Assembly: GCA_038532735.1 (NCBI GenBank)
Contig: JBCBAC010000003.1
Coordinates: 62,001 to 126,000, forward strand
Direction of reading: 5' to 3'
Length of the DNA: 64,000 nt
From: JAHTBL01 sp038532735
GTDB lineage: Bacteria; Pseudomonadota; Alphaproteobacteria; Rhodobacterales; Rhodobacteraceae
Made by a program: the position numbers and the translations under genes. The notes beneath the pieces are model-generated. The model did not search any database and had not been told where the DNA came from. It saw only the letters and a program-made list of their open reading frames with translations. Shown here one piece after another: positions 51,516-61,044 of the stretch; position 1 is the first letter of the stretch, and each line of letters opens with the position of its first letter.

Positions 51516-52585
51516 CCAAGACCAACGCCATTTGGGCCTCCCTCCCGATGCCCGCGTTGCTGATCGGGCCGCAAGACACGATCCTCGACTGCAACCCCGC
51601 GGCAGAGAATTTTCTAAACCTGTCGGCCAAATCCTTGCAGGACACGCCCGTTTGGGACCGCATTGCTGTCAATGTCTCGATCGAGGATGCCTATGCCCGC
51701 GCGCGCCGCGATGAGACGCCGCTTTACATCAACGATGTCGAAGCCGGCGGCGGGGAGCGGCCGCCGATGGTCAGCAACATCCAGATCGCACCGCTGCAAG
51801 GCGCGCCGGGGCATATGATTCTGATCATTTCGCCGCGCGAACTGGCCAGCCGCGCCAATACCGGGCAGACCACCAAGGCGGCTGCGAAATCCGCAATCGG
51901 CATGTCTGAAATGCTGGCGCATGAGATCAAGAATCCTCTGGCCGGGATCACGGGGGCCGCGCAATTGCTCTCGATGAACCTGACCAATGGCGACCGCGAG
52001 CTGACCGACCTGATCGTCGATGAAAGCCGCCGCATCGTGAAACTTCTCGAACAGGTGGAGCAGTTTGGCAATCTGCGCCCGCCCGAGCGTAAACCCGTGA
52101 ATATCCATGATCTGCTGGACCGCACGCGCAAATCCGCAGCCGTCGGCTTTGGCGCACATATGAAACTGGTGGAGGATTACGATCCCTCGCTGCCCATGAC
52201 CTATGTGGACCCTGACCAACTGGTGCAGGTCTTTCTGAACCTGCTCAAAAACGCGTCGGAGGCTGCGGACCCCGATGGCGGCACGATCCGCATCCGCACC
52301 TATTACGAGCATTCGTTGCGCATGCGCCGGGCCGATGGCACCGGCTCCAAACTGCCGCTTCAGATTGAGTTTATTGATGACGGGCCGGGGCTGCCCCCGG
52401 ACCTCGCCTCCAGCATTTTTGACCCGTTCGTGTCGGGTCGTGAAAACGGCACTGGGCTGGGCCTGGCGCTTGTGTCGAAAATTCTGACCGAAAATGACGG
52501 CTGGATCGCCGTTGATTCTGTGCCTGGCAAGACGGTGTTCCGCCTGTCGCTGCCTGTGGCCCCCAAAGAGTTGAGGACCGAATAG
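51512..52585 (+). CDS. ntrB: nitrogen regulation sensor histidine kinase NtrB (GlnL)
   Basis: A 357-residue cytoplasmic kinase. A PAS domain covers about 7-115 (ALLIGPQDTILDCNPAAENFL), the phosphoacceptor is His137 in EMLAHEIKNPLAG, and the ATPase domain has NLLKNASEAA (about 245), DDGPGLPPD and GTGLGLALVSKI. With NtrC it reads nitrogen status through PII. The ATG at 51512 overlaps the dusB stop. ntrC begins immediately after the stop with no spacing. Confidence 0.95.
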   Translation: MTKTNAIWASLPMPALLIGPQDTILDCNPAAENFLNLSAKSLQDTPVWDRIAVNVSIEDAYARARRDETPLYINDVEAGGGERPPMVSNIQIAPLQGAPGHMILIISPRELASRANTGQTTKAAAKSAIGMSEMLAHEIKNPLAGITGAAQLLSMNLTNGDRELTDLIVDESRRIVKLLEQVEQFGNLRPPERKPVNIHDLLDRTRKSAAVGFGAHMKLVEDYDPSLPMTYVDPDQLVQVFLNLLKNASEAADPDGGTIRIRTYYEHSLRMRRADGTGSKLPLQIEFIDDGPGLPPDLASSIFDPFVSGRENGTGLGLALVSKILTENDGWIAVDSVPGKTVFRLSLPVAPKELRTE

Positions 52586-53950
52586 ATGGATGGAACCGTT
52601 CTGGTCGCCGATGACGACCGCACAATTCGCACCGTTCTGACCCAGGCGCTGACCCGCGCGGGCTGTAAGGTGCATGCGACCTCGTCCCTGATGACGCTGA
52701 TGCGTTGGGTGGAAGAGGGCAAAGGCGATCTGGTGATCTCGGATGTGATGATGCCCGATGGAAACGGTCTGGATGCGCTGCCCCATATCGGGCAGAAGCG
52801 GCCTGGTTTGCCGGTCATTGTGATCTCGGCCCAGAACACGATCATGACGGCCATTCAGGCGACTGAGGCGGATGCTTACGACTATCTGCCCAAGCCGTTT
52901 GACCTGCCAGACCTGATGAAGCGCGCCTCCCGCGCGTTGGAAGTGAAGCGCCGCGCGCCCACCTCCCGCGATGAGCCTGCGGGCACTGGCGATGACCTGC
53001 CGCTGATTGGGCGCACGCCGCAGATGCAGGCGATCTACCGTCTTCTGGCACGCGTGATGAACACCGAGTTGGCCGTTTTGATCACCGGCGAAAGCGGCAC
53101 CGGCAAGTCGCTGATCGCCCGTGCGATCCATGATTTCTCTGACCGGCGCACGTTGCCTTTTGTCACTGTCAGTGCGGCGGATCTGGAGGGGGTCGATGGC
53201 CCCTCTGCGGTGCTGAGCCGCGCCAAGGGCGGCTCGATCCTCTTTGATGAGGTGGCTGATCTGAGTGATGAGGCGCAAGGCAAGATCGTCCGAATGCTCG
53301 ATGCGCTTTCCGACAATGCACCGCGCATCATGGCGACCTCCCAAAGCGATCTGATGCACCGGATGGAGCAGGGGAGGTTCCGTCAGGACCTCTTCTATCG
53401 CTTGGGCGGCGTCAGCCTGTCTGTGCCGTCCTTGCGCGAGCGGGTCGATGACATCCCGCTGCTGGCGGAGCATTTCATGGCCCGCGCTGAACGCGACGGC
53501 GCACCTGTGCGCCGGTTCTCGGAAGACGCGCAGGACCTGATCCGCGCCTATAGTTGGCCCGGCAATGTCCGCCAGTTGGAGAATGCGATCCGCCGTCTGG
53601 TTGTCACTTCTCCCGAAGAAGAGATCGGCCGCGCCGAGGTCGAGATGATGCTGGGCAACCAGCCTGAGATTGAACCGCTTGTGGGCGGTGGCGACACGGA
53701 AAAACTCAGCGCGTCGGTGAACAAGCACTTGCGGCGCTATTTTGATCTGCATGGCGGGGTGCTGCCGCCACCGGGCCTCTATCAGCGTATTCTGCGCGAA
53801 GTGGAGCTACCACTGATCGAGATTGCGCTGGATGCCACGGGCGGAAATCAGGCCAAATGCGCCGATCTGCTGGGCATCAACCGAAACACCCTCAGAAAGA
53901 AGATAACCGACCTCGATATCCGCGTGACACGCCGCCGCAAGTTGATGTAA
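52586..53950 (+). CDS. ntrC: nitrogen regulator NtrC (GlnG) lacking the GAFTGA sigma-54 loop
   Basis: A 454-residue response regulator. The receiver domain carries Asp53 (ISDVMMPDGN) and Lys104 (LPKPF). The AAA domain has Walker A GESGTGKS (168-175) and Walker B GSILFDE (216-222). Between them, at residues about 200-213, the usual ELFGHEKGAFTGA segment is missing and is replaced by a shorter stretch (EGVDGPSAVLSRAKGG). The C-terminal Fis-type helix-turn-helix is NQAKCADLLGINRNTLRKKI. Rhodobacter capsulatus NtrC is known to lack this loop and to activate sigma-70 promoters. The next gene is ntrY after 99 bases. Confidence 0.94.
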   Translation: MDGTVLVADDDRTIRTVLTQALTRAGCKVHATSSLMTLMRWVEEGKGDLVISDVMMPDGNGLDALPHIGQKRPGLPVIVISAQNTIMTAIQATEADAYDYLPKPFDLPDLMKRASRALEVKRRAPTSRDEPAGTGDDLPLIGRTPQMQAIYRLLARVMNTELAVLITGESGTGKSLIARAIHDFSDRRTLPFVTVSAADLEGVDGPSAVLSRAKGGSILFDEVADLSDEAQGKIVRMLDALSDNAPRIMATSQSDLMHRMEQGRFRQDLFYRLGGVSLSVPSLRERVDDIPLLAEHFMARAERDGAPVRRFSEDAQDLIRAYSWPGNVRQLENAIRRLVVTSPEEEIGRAEVEMMLGNQPEIEPLVGGGDTEKLSASVNKHLRRYFDLHGGVLPPPGLYQRILREVELPLIEIALDATGGNQAKCADLLGINRNTLRKKITDLDIRVTRRRKLM

Positions 53951-54049
53951 AAGGGCAACAATAGCGTGGCCCGCAGGCGTCAGTCTGGCAGAAGGTCCGC
54001 AAATATAGCGGTAAGTTCCGGTGGGAACGCAGGATAAAGGGAGGTGCCG

Positions 54050-56302
54050 GTGGCACTCCAGCAACGGTCTGTTCTGGACCGATTGAGTCGTTTCAGGCGA
54101 CGCAGGCGGGTTCAAAACGCAGCCACTTTGGGGCTGGTTTTGCTTGGGCCAATCCTGACGCTTCTGACATTTCTGGCACTTGGCCCGCTCGATATGGGGG
54201 CAGCATCCCCGTCACTGCGTCTGATCCTGCTTGCTGATCTGGTTTATGTGCTGGTCGTGGCGACGCTGGTCGCGTTTCGCATCGCGCGGATGGTCGCGGC
54301 GAGGCGCGCACGCTCGGCTGGCTCCCGGCTACACTTGCGGCTCACCAGCATCTTCGCCTCCGTCGCACTAATCCCCACGGTTCTGGTCGCGATCTTCGCG
54401 GGGCTCACGCTGAACGTCGGCATCGAGGGCTGGTTTTCGGACCGGGTCCGCGAGGTGGTCGGCTCATCCCTCGCCGCGGCAGAGGCTTACGAGGAAGAAC
54501 AGCGCGTGGACCTGATACAGGACGCTCGCGCGCTGGCGCAGTTCATGAACATCACGCGTCGCCAGTCCGGCGTCATGGCCGCTAGCGACGTGCGGCGTAT
54601 TCTGGGGCAGGGGCAGGCACAGATTCAACGCGGCCTGCGCGAGGCTTATATCATCGACAGCGATGCAGAGATTCGTGCGCGTGGCGAACGATCCTACCTT
54701 TTTGATTTTGAAGCCCCGACCCGTGCCCAGATCGAGGAAGCGCGCGAGACAGGGCTGCTGATCATCGCCGATTGGGACAACAATGAATTCCGCGCGCTCG
54801 TCCCGCTGACCGCCTTTTTGGACCGTTTTCTTTACGTGTCGCGCAATGTGGACGGCGATATCCTGAACCTGCTGGATGAGACGCAGGAAACAGCAGCCTT
54901 CTACAACCAGCTTGAGCAGGAACGGGGCCGCATCTTCTATCAGTTCGGCCTAATCTATTTGGGCTTCGCCGTCATTCTAATCCTCGCTGCGATCTGGTTG
55001 GGACTGTGGTTCGCCGAACGCCTCTCACGCCCCATCGGCGCGCTGGCGGGGGCCGCGCAGCAGGTGGGTACTGGCAATCTGGACATGCGCGTGCGCGAGG
55101 AAGACGGCGACGACGAAATCGCCATGCTGGGCCGGTACTTCAACCAGATGACCGAGCAGCTGAAAGGCCAGCGCGAAACGCTTCTGGACAACACCCGCCA
55201 GATCGAACGCCGCCGCAGGCTGTTTGACTCCGTGCTGACCTCGGTCACTTCCGGCGTGATCGGTCTGGACGAAGACGGCAAGGTCACTTTCGTGAACCGC
55301 TCTGCCGAGCGTCTTCTGGACTGGGAAGACGATCAGGAAGCGCAGCACCTCTCGGTCGCGGTGCCCGAATTCGCGCCGCTGTTGGATCGCCTGCGCGAAG
55401 CGGGCAGCGAAGTGGCGCAACAGGAAACCCGGCTGACCCGCAACGGCAAGATGGAGAACCTGCTCGTTCGCGTTTCCACCCGCCGTCGCGATGATGACAG
55501 CCTTGAAGGTTACGTTGTGGCCTTTGATGATGTGACCGATCTGGTCTCTGCCCAGCGGATGGCGGCTTGGGGCGATGTCGCCCGCCGCATTGCGCATGAG
55601 ATCAAAAACCCGCTGACGCCCATTCAACTCAGCGCGGAACGCATCAAGCGCAAGTTCCGCAAAGAGGTGGAGGATGCCGATCAGCTGGACCAGATGACCG
55701 AGGTGATTGTGCGTCAAACCAATGACTTACGGCGCATTGTTGATGAGTTTTCCAAGTTTGCCCGGATGCCTGAGCCTGAGCGGCGCGATCACGATCTGAC
55801 AGCCCTCGTGCGCGGGGCGGTTCTGTTGCAGGATGCCGGACAGGAAACCGTGACGATCACCGCGGATCTGCCAGAGGCACCTTTGGTCACGTCGCTCGAC
55901 GACACGATGATCTCTCAGGCGCTGACAAACTTGATTAAGAACGCCGGGGAAGCCATTGAAGGATATCGGGAAAAGACCGGTCAGCCGGATTATGACGGAC
56001 AGATCAAAGTTTCCCTCACGGTGGAAAGCGGCAAGGCGCATATTCGCATCGCGGATAATGGCATCGGCCTGCCTGAAGACCGCTCTCGCCTGTTTGAGCC
56101 ATACGTCACGACGCGCTCTGAAGGCACCGGGCTGGGCCTACCCATCGTAAAGAAGATCATCGAAGAACATGGCGGGACGCTCACACTGGATGACGCGCCG
56201 CTTTTTGAGAACGGCACCCACGCAGGGGCGCAGGCGCATATTACGTTGCCTGTCTCTCCGACGCAGGACGCCCCCGAATTGAAACAAAAAGAAACCGTAT
56301 GA
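54050..56302 (+). CDS. ntrY: nitrogen/redox sensor histidine kinase NtrY
   Basis: A 750-residue membrane kinase. N-terminal membrane segments lie near 20-45, 58-82 and 98-120, a periplasmic part follows, then a segment near 300-320, a HAMP domain (about 320-375, RLSRPIGALAGAAQQVG), a PAS domain, a His-kinase dimerisation domain with RRIAHEIKNPLTPIQLSAER and an ATPase domain with NLIKNAGEAI and GTGLGLPIVKKI. The GTG at 54050 is favoured because GGGAGG lies five bases before it; an in-frame GTG at 54044 is also possible. NtrY partners NtrX in nitrogen and redox control and envelope physiology. Confidence 0.93.
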   Translation: MALQQRSVLDRLSRFRRRRRVQNAATLGLVLLGPILTLLTFLALGPLDMGAASPSLRLILLADLVYVLVVATLVAFRIARMVAARRARSAGSRLHLRLTSIFASVALIPTVLVAIFAGLTLNVGIEGWFSDRVREVVGSSLAAAEAYEEEQRVDLIQDARALAQFMNITRRQSGVMAASDVRRILGQGQAQIQRGLREAYIIDSDAEIRARGERSYLFDFEAPTRAQIEEARETGLLIIADWDNNEFRALVPLTAFLDRFLYVSRNVDGDILNLLDETQETAAFYNQLEQERGRIFYQFGLIYLGFAVILILAAIWLGLWFAERLSRPIGALAGAAQQVGTGNLDMRVREEDGDDEIAMLGRYFNQMTEQLKGQRETLLDNTRQIERRRRLFDSVLTSVTSGVIGLDEDGKVTFVNRSAERLLDWEDDQEAQHLSVAVPEFAPLLDRLREAGSEVAQQETRLTRNGKMENLLVRVSTRRRDDDSLEGYVVAFDDVTDLVSAQRMAAWGDVARRIAHEIKNPLTPIQLSAERIKRKFRKEVEDADQLDQMTEVIVRQTNDLRRIVDEFSKFARMPEPERRDHDLTALVRGAVLLQDAGQETVTITADLPEAPLVTSLDDTMISQALTNLIKNAGEAIEGYREKTGQPDYDGQIKVSLTVESGKAHIRIADNGIGLPEDRSRLFEPYVTTRSEGTGLGLPIVKKIIEEHGGTLTLDDAPLFENGTHAGAQAHITLPVSPTQDAPELKQKETV

Positions 56303-56309
56303 GGCTGGC

Positions 56310-57710
56310 ATGAGCGACATTCTGATTGTCGATGATGAACGCGATATCCGTGAATTGATCGGGGATATCCTGAAGGATGAAGGGTTCAGCGTCAGGCTGG
56401 CGGGCACCTCCGACGCCGCGATGGCCGAGATCAACAAAGAGCCACCCGCGCTGCTGATCCTGGATATCTGGCTCAAGGACAGTCAGATGGACGGGATTGA
56501 TATTCTAAAGGCCGTCAAACGCGACAACCCGGATGTGCCGGTGGTGATCATCTCGGGCCACGGCAATATCGAAATCGCGGTCGCTGCGATCAAGCAGGGC
56601 GCCTATGACTTCATCGAAAAGCCCTTCAACATCGACCAGCTGATGGTCGTTATCACCCGCGCAATGGAGACGTCGCGCTTGCGTCGTGAGAACTCGGTTC
56701 TCAAGCGCAAGGATGTGGGTGAGCTTGAGATGATTGGGTCAAGTGCGTCCTTCAAGGCTTTGAAATCGCAGCTGGAAAAGGTCACGAAATCGAATGGTCG
56801 CGTGATGCTGACGGGCCCCGCAGGCGTCGGCAAGGAAGTGGCAGCGCGGTTTATCCACGCCCATTCCGACCGCAAGAATGCGCCGTTTATCGTTGTCAGC
56901 TCCGCTTCGATTGAGCCTGATTTGATGGAAGAACGCCTCTTCGGGCGGGAGACGCCAGAGCGTGGCGTCGAGCAAGGCCTGCTCGAACAAGCCCATGGCG
57001 GCATCGTTTATTTCGACGAGATCGCGGATATGCCCATGGGCACCCAATCCAAGATCCTGCGGGTTCTGGTCGATCAGCAGTTTCAGCGGGTCGGCGGGAC
57101 CGACAATGTGCGGGTCGACCTGCGCGTCATCAGCTCGACCAGCCGCGACCTGCAAGCCGCGATTGCCGCCGACACATTCCGGCAAGAGCTGTATCACCGC
57201 CTAAATGTCGTCCCGATTGACGTGCCGTCGCTGGAAGACCGGCGCGAGGATATCCCGGTGCTGGCCGGCTTCTTCATCGACATGTTCAACCGAGAGCAGG
57301 GGTTGCCAGCCCGAGAAATCAGCGAAGAGGCGCAGGCACTGCTGCAGACCATGGCCTGGCCCGGCAATGTGCGTCAGCTGAAAAACGTGATCGAACGGGT
57401 GCTGATCCTGGGCGATGGGACCGGCCCCATCGCGGCGCGGGAGTTGCCTGCCAATGAGGAGCCCGTGGTGGACGAAGGCCGGGTGGTGCTGTCCGGCGCG
57501 CTGGCCACTTTGCCTCTGCGCGAGGCAAGAGAGCTGTTTGAGCGGGAATACCTGCTGACCCAGATTAACCGCTTTGGCGGGAACATCAGCCGCACCGCAA
57601 CCTTTGTCGGGATGGAGCGTTCGGCCTTGCATCGCAAACTGAAATCGCTTGGGGTTGTCACCTCCAACAAGGCAGGCGCACGCGTCGCCCATGTGGAGGA
57701 CGACGCGTAA
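56310..57710 (+). CDS. ntrX: NtrX response regulator (also without GAFTGA)
   Basis: A 466-residue NtrC-family regulator. The receiver has Asp52 (LILDIWLKD) and Lys104 (EKPFN). The AAA domain has Walker A GPAGVGKE (169-176) and Walker B GIVYFDE (231-237). The stretch between them, RLFGRETPERGVEQG (209-223), keeps LFG but not GAFTGA, so sigma-54 activation is unlikely, as for other alphaproteobacterial NtrX. The DNA-binding helix-turn-helix ends the protein (ISRTATFVGMERSALHRKLK). It starts seven bases after ntrY and is followed after 73 bases by trkA. Confidence 0.94.
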   Translation: MSDILIVDDERDIRELIGDILKDEGFSVRLAGTSDAAMAEINKEPPALLILDIWLKDSQMDGIDILKAVKRDNPDVPVVIISGHGNIEIAVAAIKQGAYDFIEKPFNIDQLMVVITRAMETSRLRRENSVLKRKDVGELEMIGSSASFKALKSQLEKVTKSNGRVMLTGPAGVGKEVAARFIHAHSDRKNAPFIVVSSASIEPDLMEERLFGRETPERGVEQGLLEQAHGGIVYFDEIADMPMGTQSKILRVLVDQQFQRVGGTDNVRVDLRVISSTSRDLQAAIAADTFRQELYHRLNVVPIDVPSLEDRREDIPVLAGFFIDMFNREQGLPAREISEEAQALLQTMAWPGNVRQLKNVIERVLILGDGTGPIAARELPANEEPVVDEGRVVLSGALATLPLREARELFEREYLLTQINRFGGNISRTATFVGMERSALHRKLKSLGVVTSNKAGARVAHVEDDA

Positions 57711-57783
57711 GGCGTGAGCGTAGGATTTGACCTTTCGGCCAAGCCATGCGACGCAACAGAACCGGTAGCGCGAGGGATCGGCG

Positions 57784-59160
57784 ATGAAGGTAATCATTTG
57801 CGGGGCGGGGCAGGTCGGATGGCAAATTGCACGCCATTTGTCCGGCGAAAACAACGACGTAACGGTCGTTGACAACAATGCTGATCTGGTGCGCCGCGCC
57901 ACCGAAACTCTGGATGTCCAGGGCATTGCAGGCTTTGCGAGCTACCCTGACATTCTGGACCGTGCGGGCGCGGATGATGCTGATATGATCATCGCCGCGA
58001 CCCATTCGGACGAGGTGAATATGGTCACCTGCCAGATCGCGCATTCGGTTTTTGCCGTGCCGCGCAAGATCGCGCGGCTGCGGTCTCAGTCGTATCTGGA
58101 CGCGATTTATTCAGACCTTTACCGCCGGGATCACTTGCCGATCGACGTCGTGATCTCGCCCGAAAAGGAGGTGGCTGAGGCCGCTTTGCAGCGCCTCGCC
58201 GCCCCAGCGGCTTTTGACACTGAGGAATTCCTTGAAGGCAAGGCGCAGCTTCTGGGCATCACGATTGACGAGGATTGCCCGGTTATCAACACGCCCTTAC
58301 GCCAGCTGACCGACCTTTTTTCGACTTTGCGCTGCGTGGTCGTGGGCATCCGGCGGGACGGCAAGCTCTTTGCGCCAGAGGCGGGCGATCAGATCTTTGC
58401 GGGGGATGAATGCTACATTTTCACCCATACGGAGGACACAACCCGCGCGCTGGAAATCTTTGGCAAAACCACGATGCGGCAGGACCGTCTGGTGATCGTC
58501 GGTGGGGGTAATGTGGGGCTGACCGTCGCCCAAGCGCTAGAGGCGCGCACGAACCGCGTCCGCGCAAAGGTGATCGAAAAGAACCGCCACTGCGCCGAAC
58601 GAGCGGCGGATGCGTTGGAGCGTACGATTGTTCTCAATGGAGACGGTCTGGATCAGGCGCTTTTGGCGGAGGCGAATATTGACCGCGCCGATGCGGTCCT
58701 CTGCGTGACAGATGACGACAAGACGAACCTTCTGGCCGCCGTGCGGGCAAAAACCATTGGCTGCCCCATGACGATCTGTCTGGTAAATGACCCGACGCTA
58801 GTGCCGCTGATGCAGCCGCTGGATGTGGACGCGTATATCAACCCGCGGGCTACGACCGTCAGCTCGATCCTGCGTCATATCCGGCATGGGCGGGTGCGCA
58901 ATGTCTACTCCATCGGCGACGCGGAGGCCGAGATGATTGAGGCGCAGGTGCTCTCGACTTCGCCCATCGCAGGACAGAAAGTGCGCGACATCGACTTTCC
59001 CGAAGGTGTGCTGGTGGGGGGCATCCTGAAAAGCGGCGAGATGGTTCGCCCCAAGGGCGGCACCCGTATTGAAGAGGGCGATGTGATCGCGCTCTTCGCG
59101 CTGGCTGCGGATGTGGGCGAGGTCGAGCGGTTGCTTCAGGTCTCTATCGACTTCTTCTGA
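57784..59160 (+). CDS. trkA: Trk potassium transport regulatory protein TrkA
   Basis: A 458-residue peripheral protein with two RCK units. Each NAD-binding domain begins with a glycine-rich motif: MKVIICGAGQVGWQIARHL at residue 1 and LVIVGGGNVGLTVAQAL near 238. TrkA-C domains follow each (about 140-215 and 370-450). It gates the TrkH potassium channel. trkH overlaps its stop by one base. The position directly after ntrX is conserved in alphaproteobacteria. Confidence 0.95.
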   Translation: MKVIICGAGQVGWQIARHLSGENNDVTVVDNNADLVRRATETLDVQGIAGFASYPDILDRAGADDADMIIAATHSDEVNMVTCQIAHSVFAVPRKIARLRSQSYLDAIYSDLYRRDHLPIDVVISPEKEVAEAALQRLAAPAAFDTEEFLEGKAQLLGITIDEDCPVINTPLRQLTDLFSTLRCVVVGIRRDGKLFAPEAGDQIFAGDECYIFTHTEDTTRALEIFGKTTMRQDRLVIVGGGNVGLTVAQALEARTNRVRAKVIEKNRHCAERAADALERTIVLNGDGLDQALLAEANIDRADAVLCVTDDDKTNLLAAVRAKTIGCPMTICLVNDPTLVPLMQPLDVDAYINPRATTVSSILRHIRHGRVRNVYSIGDAEAEMIEAQVLSTSPIAGQKVRDIDFPEGVLVGGILKSGEMVRPKGGTRIEEGDVIALFALAADVGEVERLLQVSIDFF

Positions 59161-60668
59161 TGGCGCGCCTGCTGGAGCTTCCGCTGCTGGTGCTCCTATC
59201 TGGAGTGGTTTCGCTGGCGATGCTGGTGCCTGCTGCACAAGGGCTTGTCGTGCGCGATCTGCACGAGGCGCGGACCTTCTTTTACGGGGCGATCCTGTTC
59301 AGTTTTCTGACGATCCTTGTGGGCATCGCCACGCGCGACAGCCCGATCCGCCAGCCTGCGCGCAACCAGCTTTTGAACGTGCTGGGTGCCTTCACGCTGA
59401 TCCCAGCGCTGGCTGCGATCCCGTTCTATGAAGCGCTTGAAACAGGCACCTATCTGGAGGCTTATTTCGAGATGGTGTCGAGCTTGACGACCACAGGCGC
59501 CACGCTCTTTGACGACCCGGCCGTGCTGCCTGACAGCCTACATCTGTGGCGCGCGATCATCGGCTGGCTTGGTGGGGCGTTCTTGTGGGTGTCGGCGCTT
59601 GCGATCCTCGCGCCGCTCAATTTAGGCGGATTCGAGGTCGGCTCTGGCGACGAGGCGCAGGGGCGCTTTACCCAGATTAGCCAGATGACCACGCTGTCCG
59701 ACCGGCTTGCCCGTTACGGTGCACGCCTTCTGCCGATCTATACCGTGCTGACGCTGGTTCTTTGGGTCGGCCTTGTGATCGTGGGGGAGACGCCTTTTGT
59801 AGCGGTCTGTCATGCGATGGCGATCCTGTCGACAAGTGGGATTTCACCCGTTGGCGGGGTCGGCAATGGCAGCGCAGGCTTGGCAGGCGAACTTCTGATC
59901 GTACTCTTTTTCGTCTTCGCCTTGTCTCGACAGACCTTCAGCACGGATCAGTTAACCACGTATTCGAACCGCCTGCGCGAGGACCCTGAGTTTCGCATCG
60001 GTCTTTTGATCGCGGTCATGGTCCCGATGCTGCTGTTCCTGCGCCACTGGGTCGGCGCCTTTGAAGGCGACCAGATCGAGAATGCCACCGGCGCGTTGCG
60101 CGCGCTGTGGGGGAGCTTCTTCACGACGATTTCGTTTCTGACCACGACCGGCTTTGCCAGCGGCTATTGGGGGGACGCGCAAAGCTGGTCAGGCTTGCAG
60201 ACGCCGGGGCTGATCCTGATGGGGCTGGCGCTGGTGGGCGGTGGTGTTGCGACAACGGCGGGCGGCGTGAAGCTGCTGCGGGTCTATGCGCTTTATAAGC
60301 ACGGACGGCGCGAGATTGACCGGCTCGTGCATCCGTCCTCGATTGCGGGCAGTGGCGGCGAGGCGCGCCGCATCCGCCGTCAGGGCGCCTATATCGCCTG
60401 GATTTTCTTCATGCTGTTTGCCGTCTCTTTGGCGCTTATTATGACGCTGCTGGCCCTCACGGGTCTCGATTTCGAGACGGCGACGGTACTGACCATCGCC
60501 GCCCTTTCTACCACGGGGCCATTGGCGACCGAAGCGGCGGCTTTTCCGATCTCTTACGCAGCGCTCAGCTCCGCCACGCAAAGCATCCTGATCGCAGCTA
60601 TGGTGCTGGGACGGCTGGAGACTTTGGCCATCATTGCGCTTTTGAACCCCGATTTCTGGCGCCGGTAA
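59160..60668 (+). CDS. trkH: Trk potassium uptake channel subunit TrkH
   Basis: A 502-residue inner-membrane protein of the TrkH/KtrB superfamily with about ten segments and four pore-loop repeats: SSLTTTGATLF (about 106), ILSTSGISPVGG (about 222), ISFLTTTGFASGYWG (about 325) and IAALSTTGPL (about 445). It carries K+ with TrkA as its gate. The start overlaps the trkA stop. A 137-base gap precedes hfq; a possible -35 box TTGACA lies at 60751-60756 without a clear -10. Confidence 0.94.
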   Translation: MARLLELPLLVLLSGVVSLAMLVPAAQGLVVRDLHEARTFFYGAILFSFLTILVGIATRDSPIRQPARNQLLNVLGAFTLIPALAAIPFYEALETGTYLEAYFEMVSSLTTTGATLFDDPAVLPDSLHLWRAIIGWLGGAFLWVSALAILAPLNLGGFEVGSGDEAQGRFTQISQMTTLSDRLARYGARLLPIYTVLTLVLWVGLVIVGETPFVAVCHAMAILSTSGISPVGGVGNGSAGLAGELLIVLFFVFALSRQTFSTDQLTTYSNRLREDPEFRIGLLIAVMVPMLLFLRHWVGAFEGDQIENATGALRALWGSFFTTISFLTTTGFASGYWGDAQSWSGLQTPGLILMGLALVGGGVATTAGGVKLLRVYALYKHGRREIDRLVHPSSIAGSGGEARRIRRQGAYIAWIFFMLFAVSLALIMTLLALTGLDFETATVLTIAALSTTGPLATEAAAFPISYAALSSATQSILIAAMVLGRLETLAIIALLNPDFWRR

Positions 60669-60805
60669 TGCTGCAGTTGCGAAGTATCTGCATAACAGGC
60701 TGATATTGGGGGTGGATTCTTCTCAATTGTTCCCGCATTGTCGCTTGGAGTTGACACTCTCCATGGCCCGTCCGGGGTCATTGCAAGAAAAAAGGGCCTA
60801 AAAAC

Positions 60806-61039
60806 ATGGCTGGTGATAAGCAAAATCTGCAAGACGCGTTCCTGAATCACGTCCGTAAGCAGAAGGTTCCGGTAACGATCTTTCTGGTAAACGGCGTCAA
60901 ATTGCAGGGCGTCATCACCTGGTTTGACAATTTCTGCGTGCTTTTGCGTCGCGATGGTCAATCCCAGCTTGTGTATAAGCATGCGATCAGCACGATCATG
61001 CCGGGTGCCCCGATCAGCCTTTACGACGGCGAAGAATAA
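60806..61039 (+). CDS. hfq: RNA chaperone Hfq
   Basis: A 77-residue Sm-like protein, shorter than the 102 residues of E. coli because the disordered tail is missing, as is usual for alphaproteobacteria. The Sm1 region has KQNLQDAFLNHVRKQKVPV and FLVNGVKLQGVITWFDNF, and Sm2 has LLRRDGQSQLVYKHAISTI. It forms hexamers that pair sRNAs with mRNAs. hflX starts five bases after the stop, a conserved pairing. Confidence 0.97.
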   Translation: MAGDKQNLQDAFLNHVRKQKVPVTIFLVNGVKLQGVITWFDNFCVLLRRDGQSQLVYKHAISTIMPGAPISLYDGEE

Positions 61040-61044
61040 CCGCG

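Noticed and set aside
51614..53752. 712-codon open frame on the minus strand
   Set aside because: It lies antisense to ntrB and ntrC, whose products have complete kinase and regulator motifs. The antisense protein has no recognisable motif; long shadows are common in GC-rich coding DNA.
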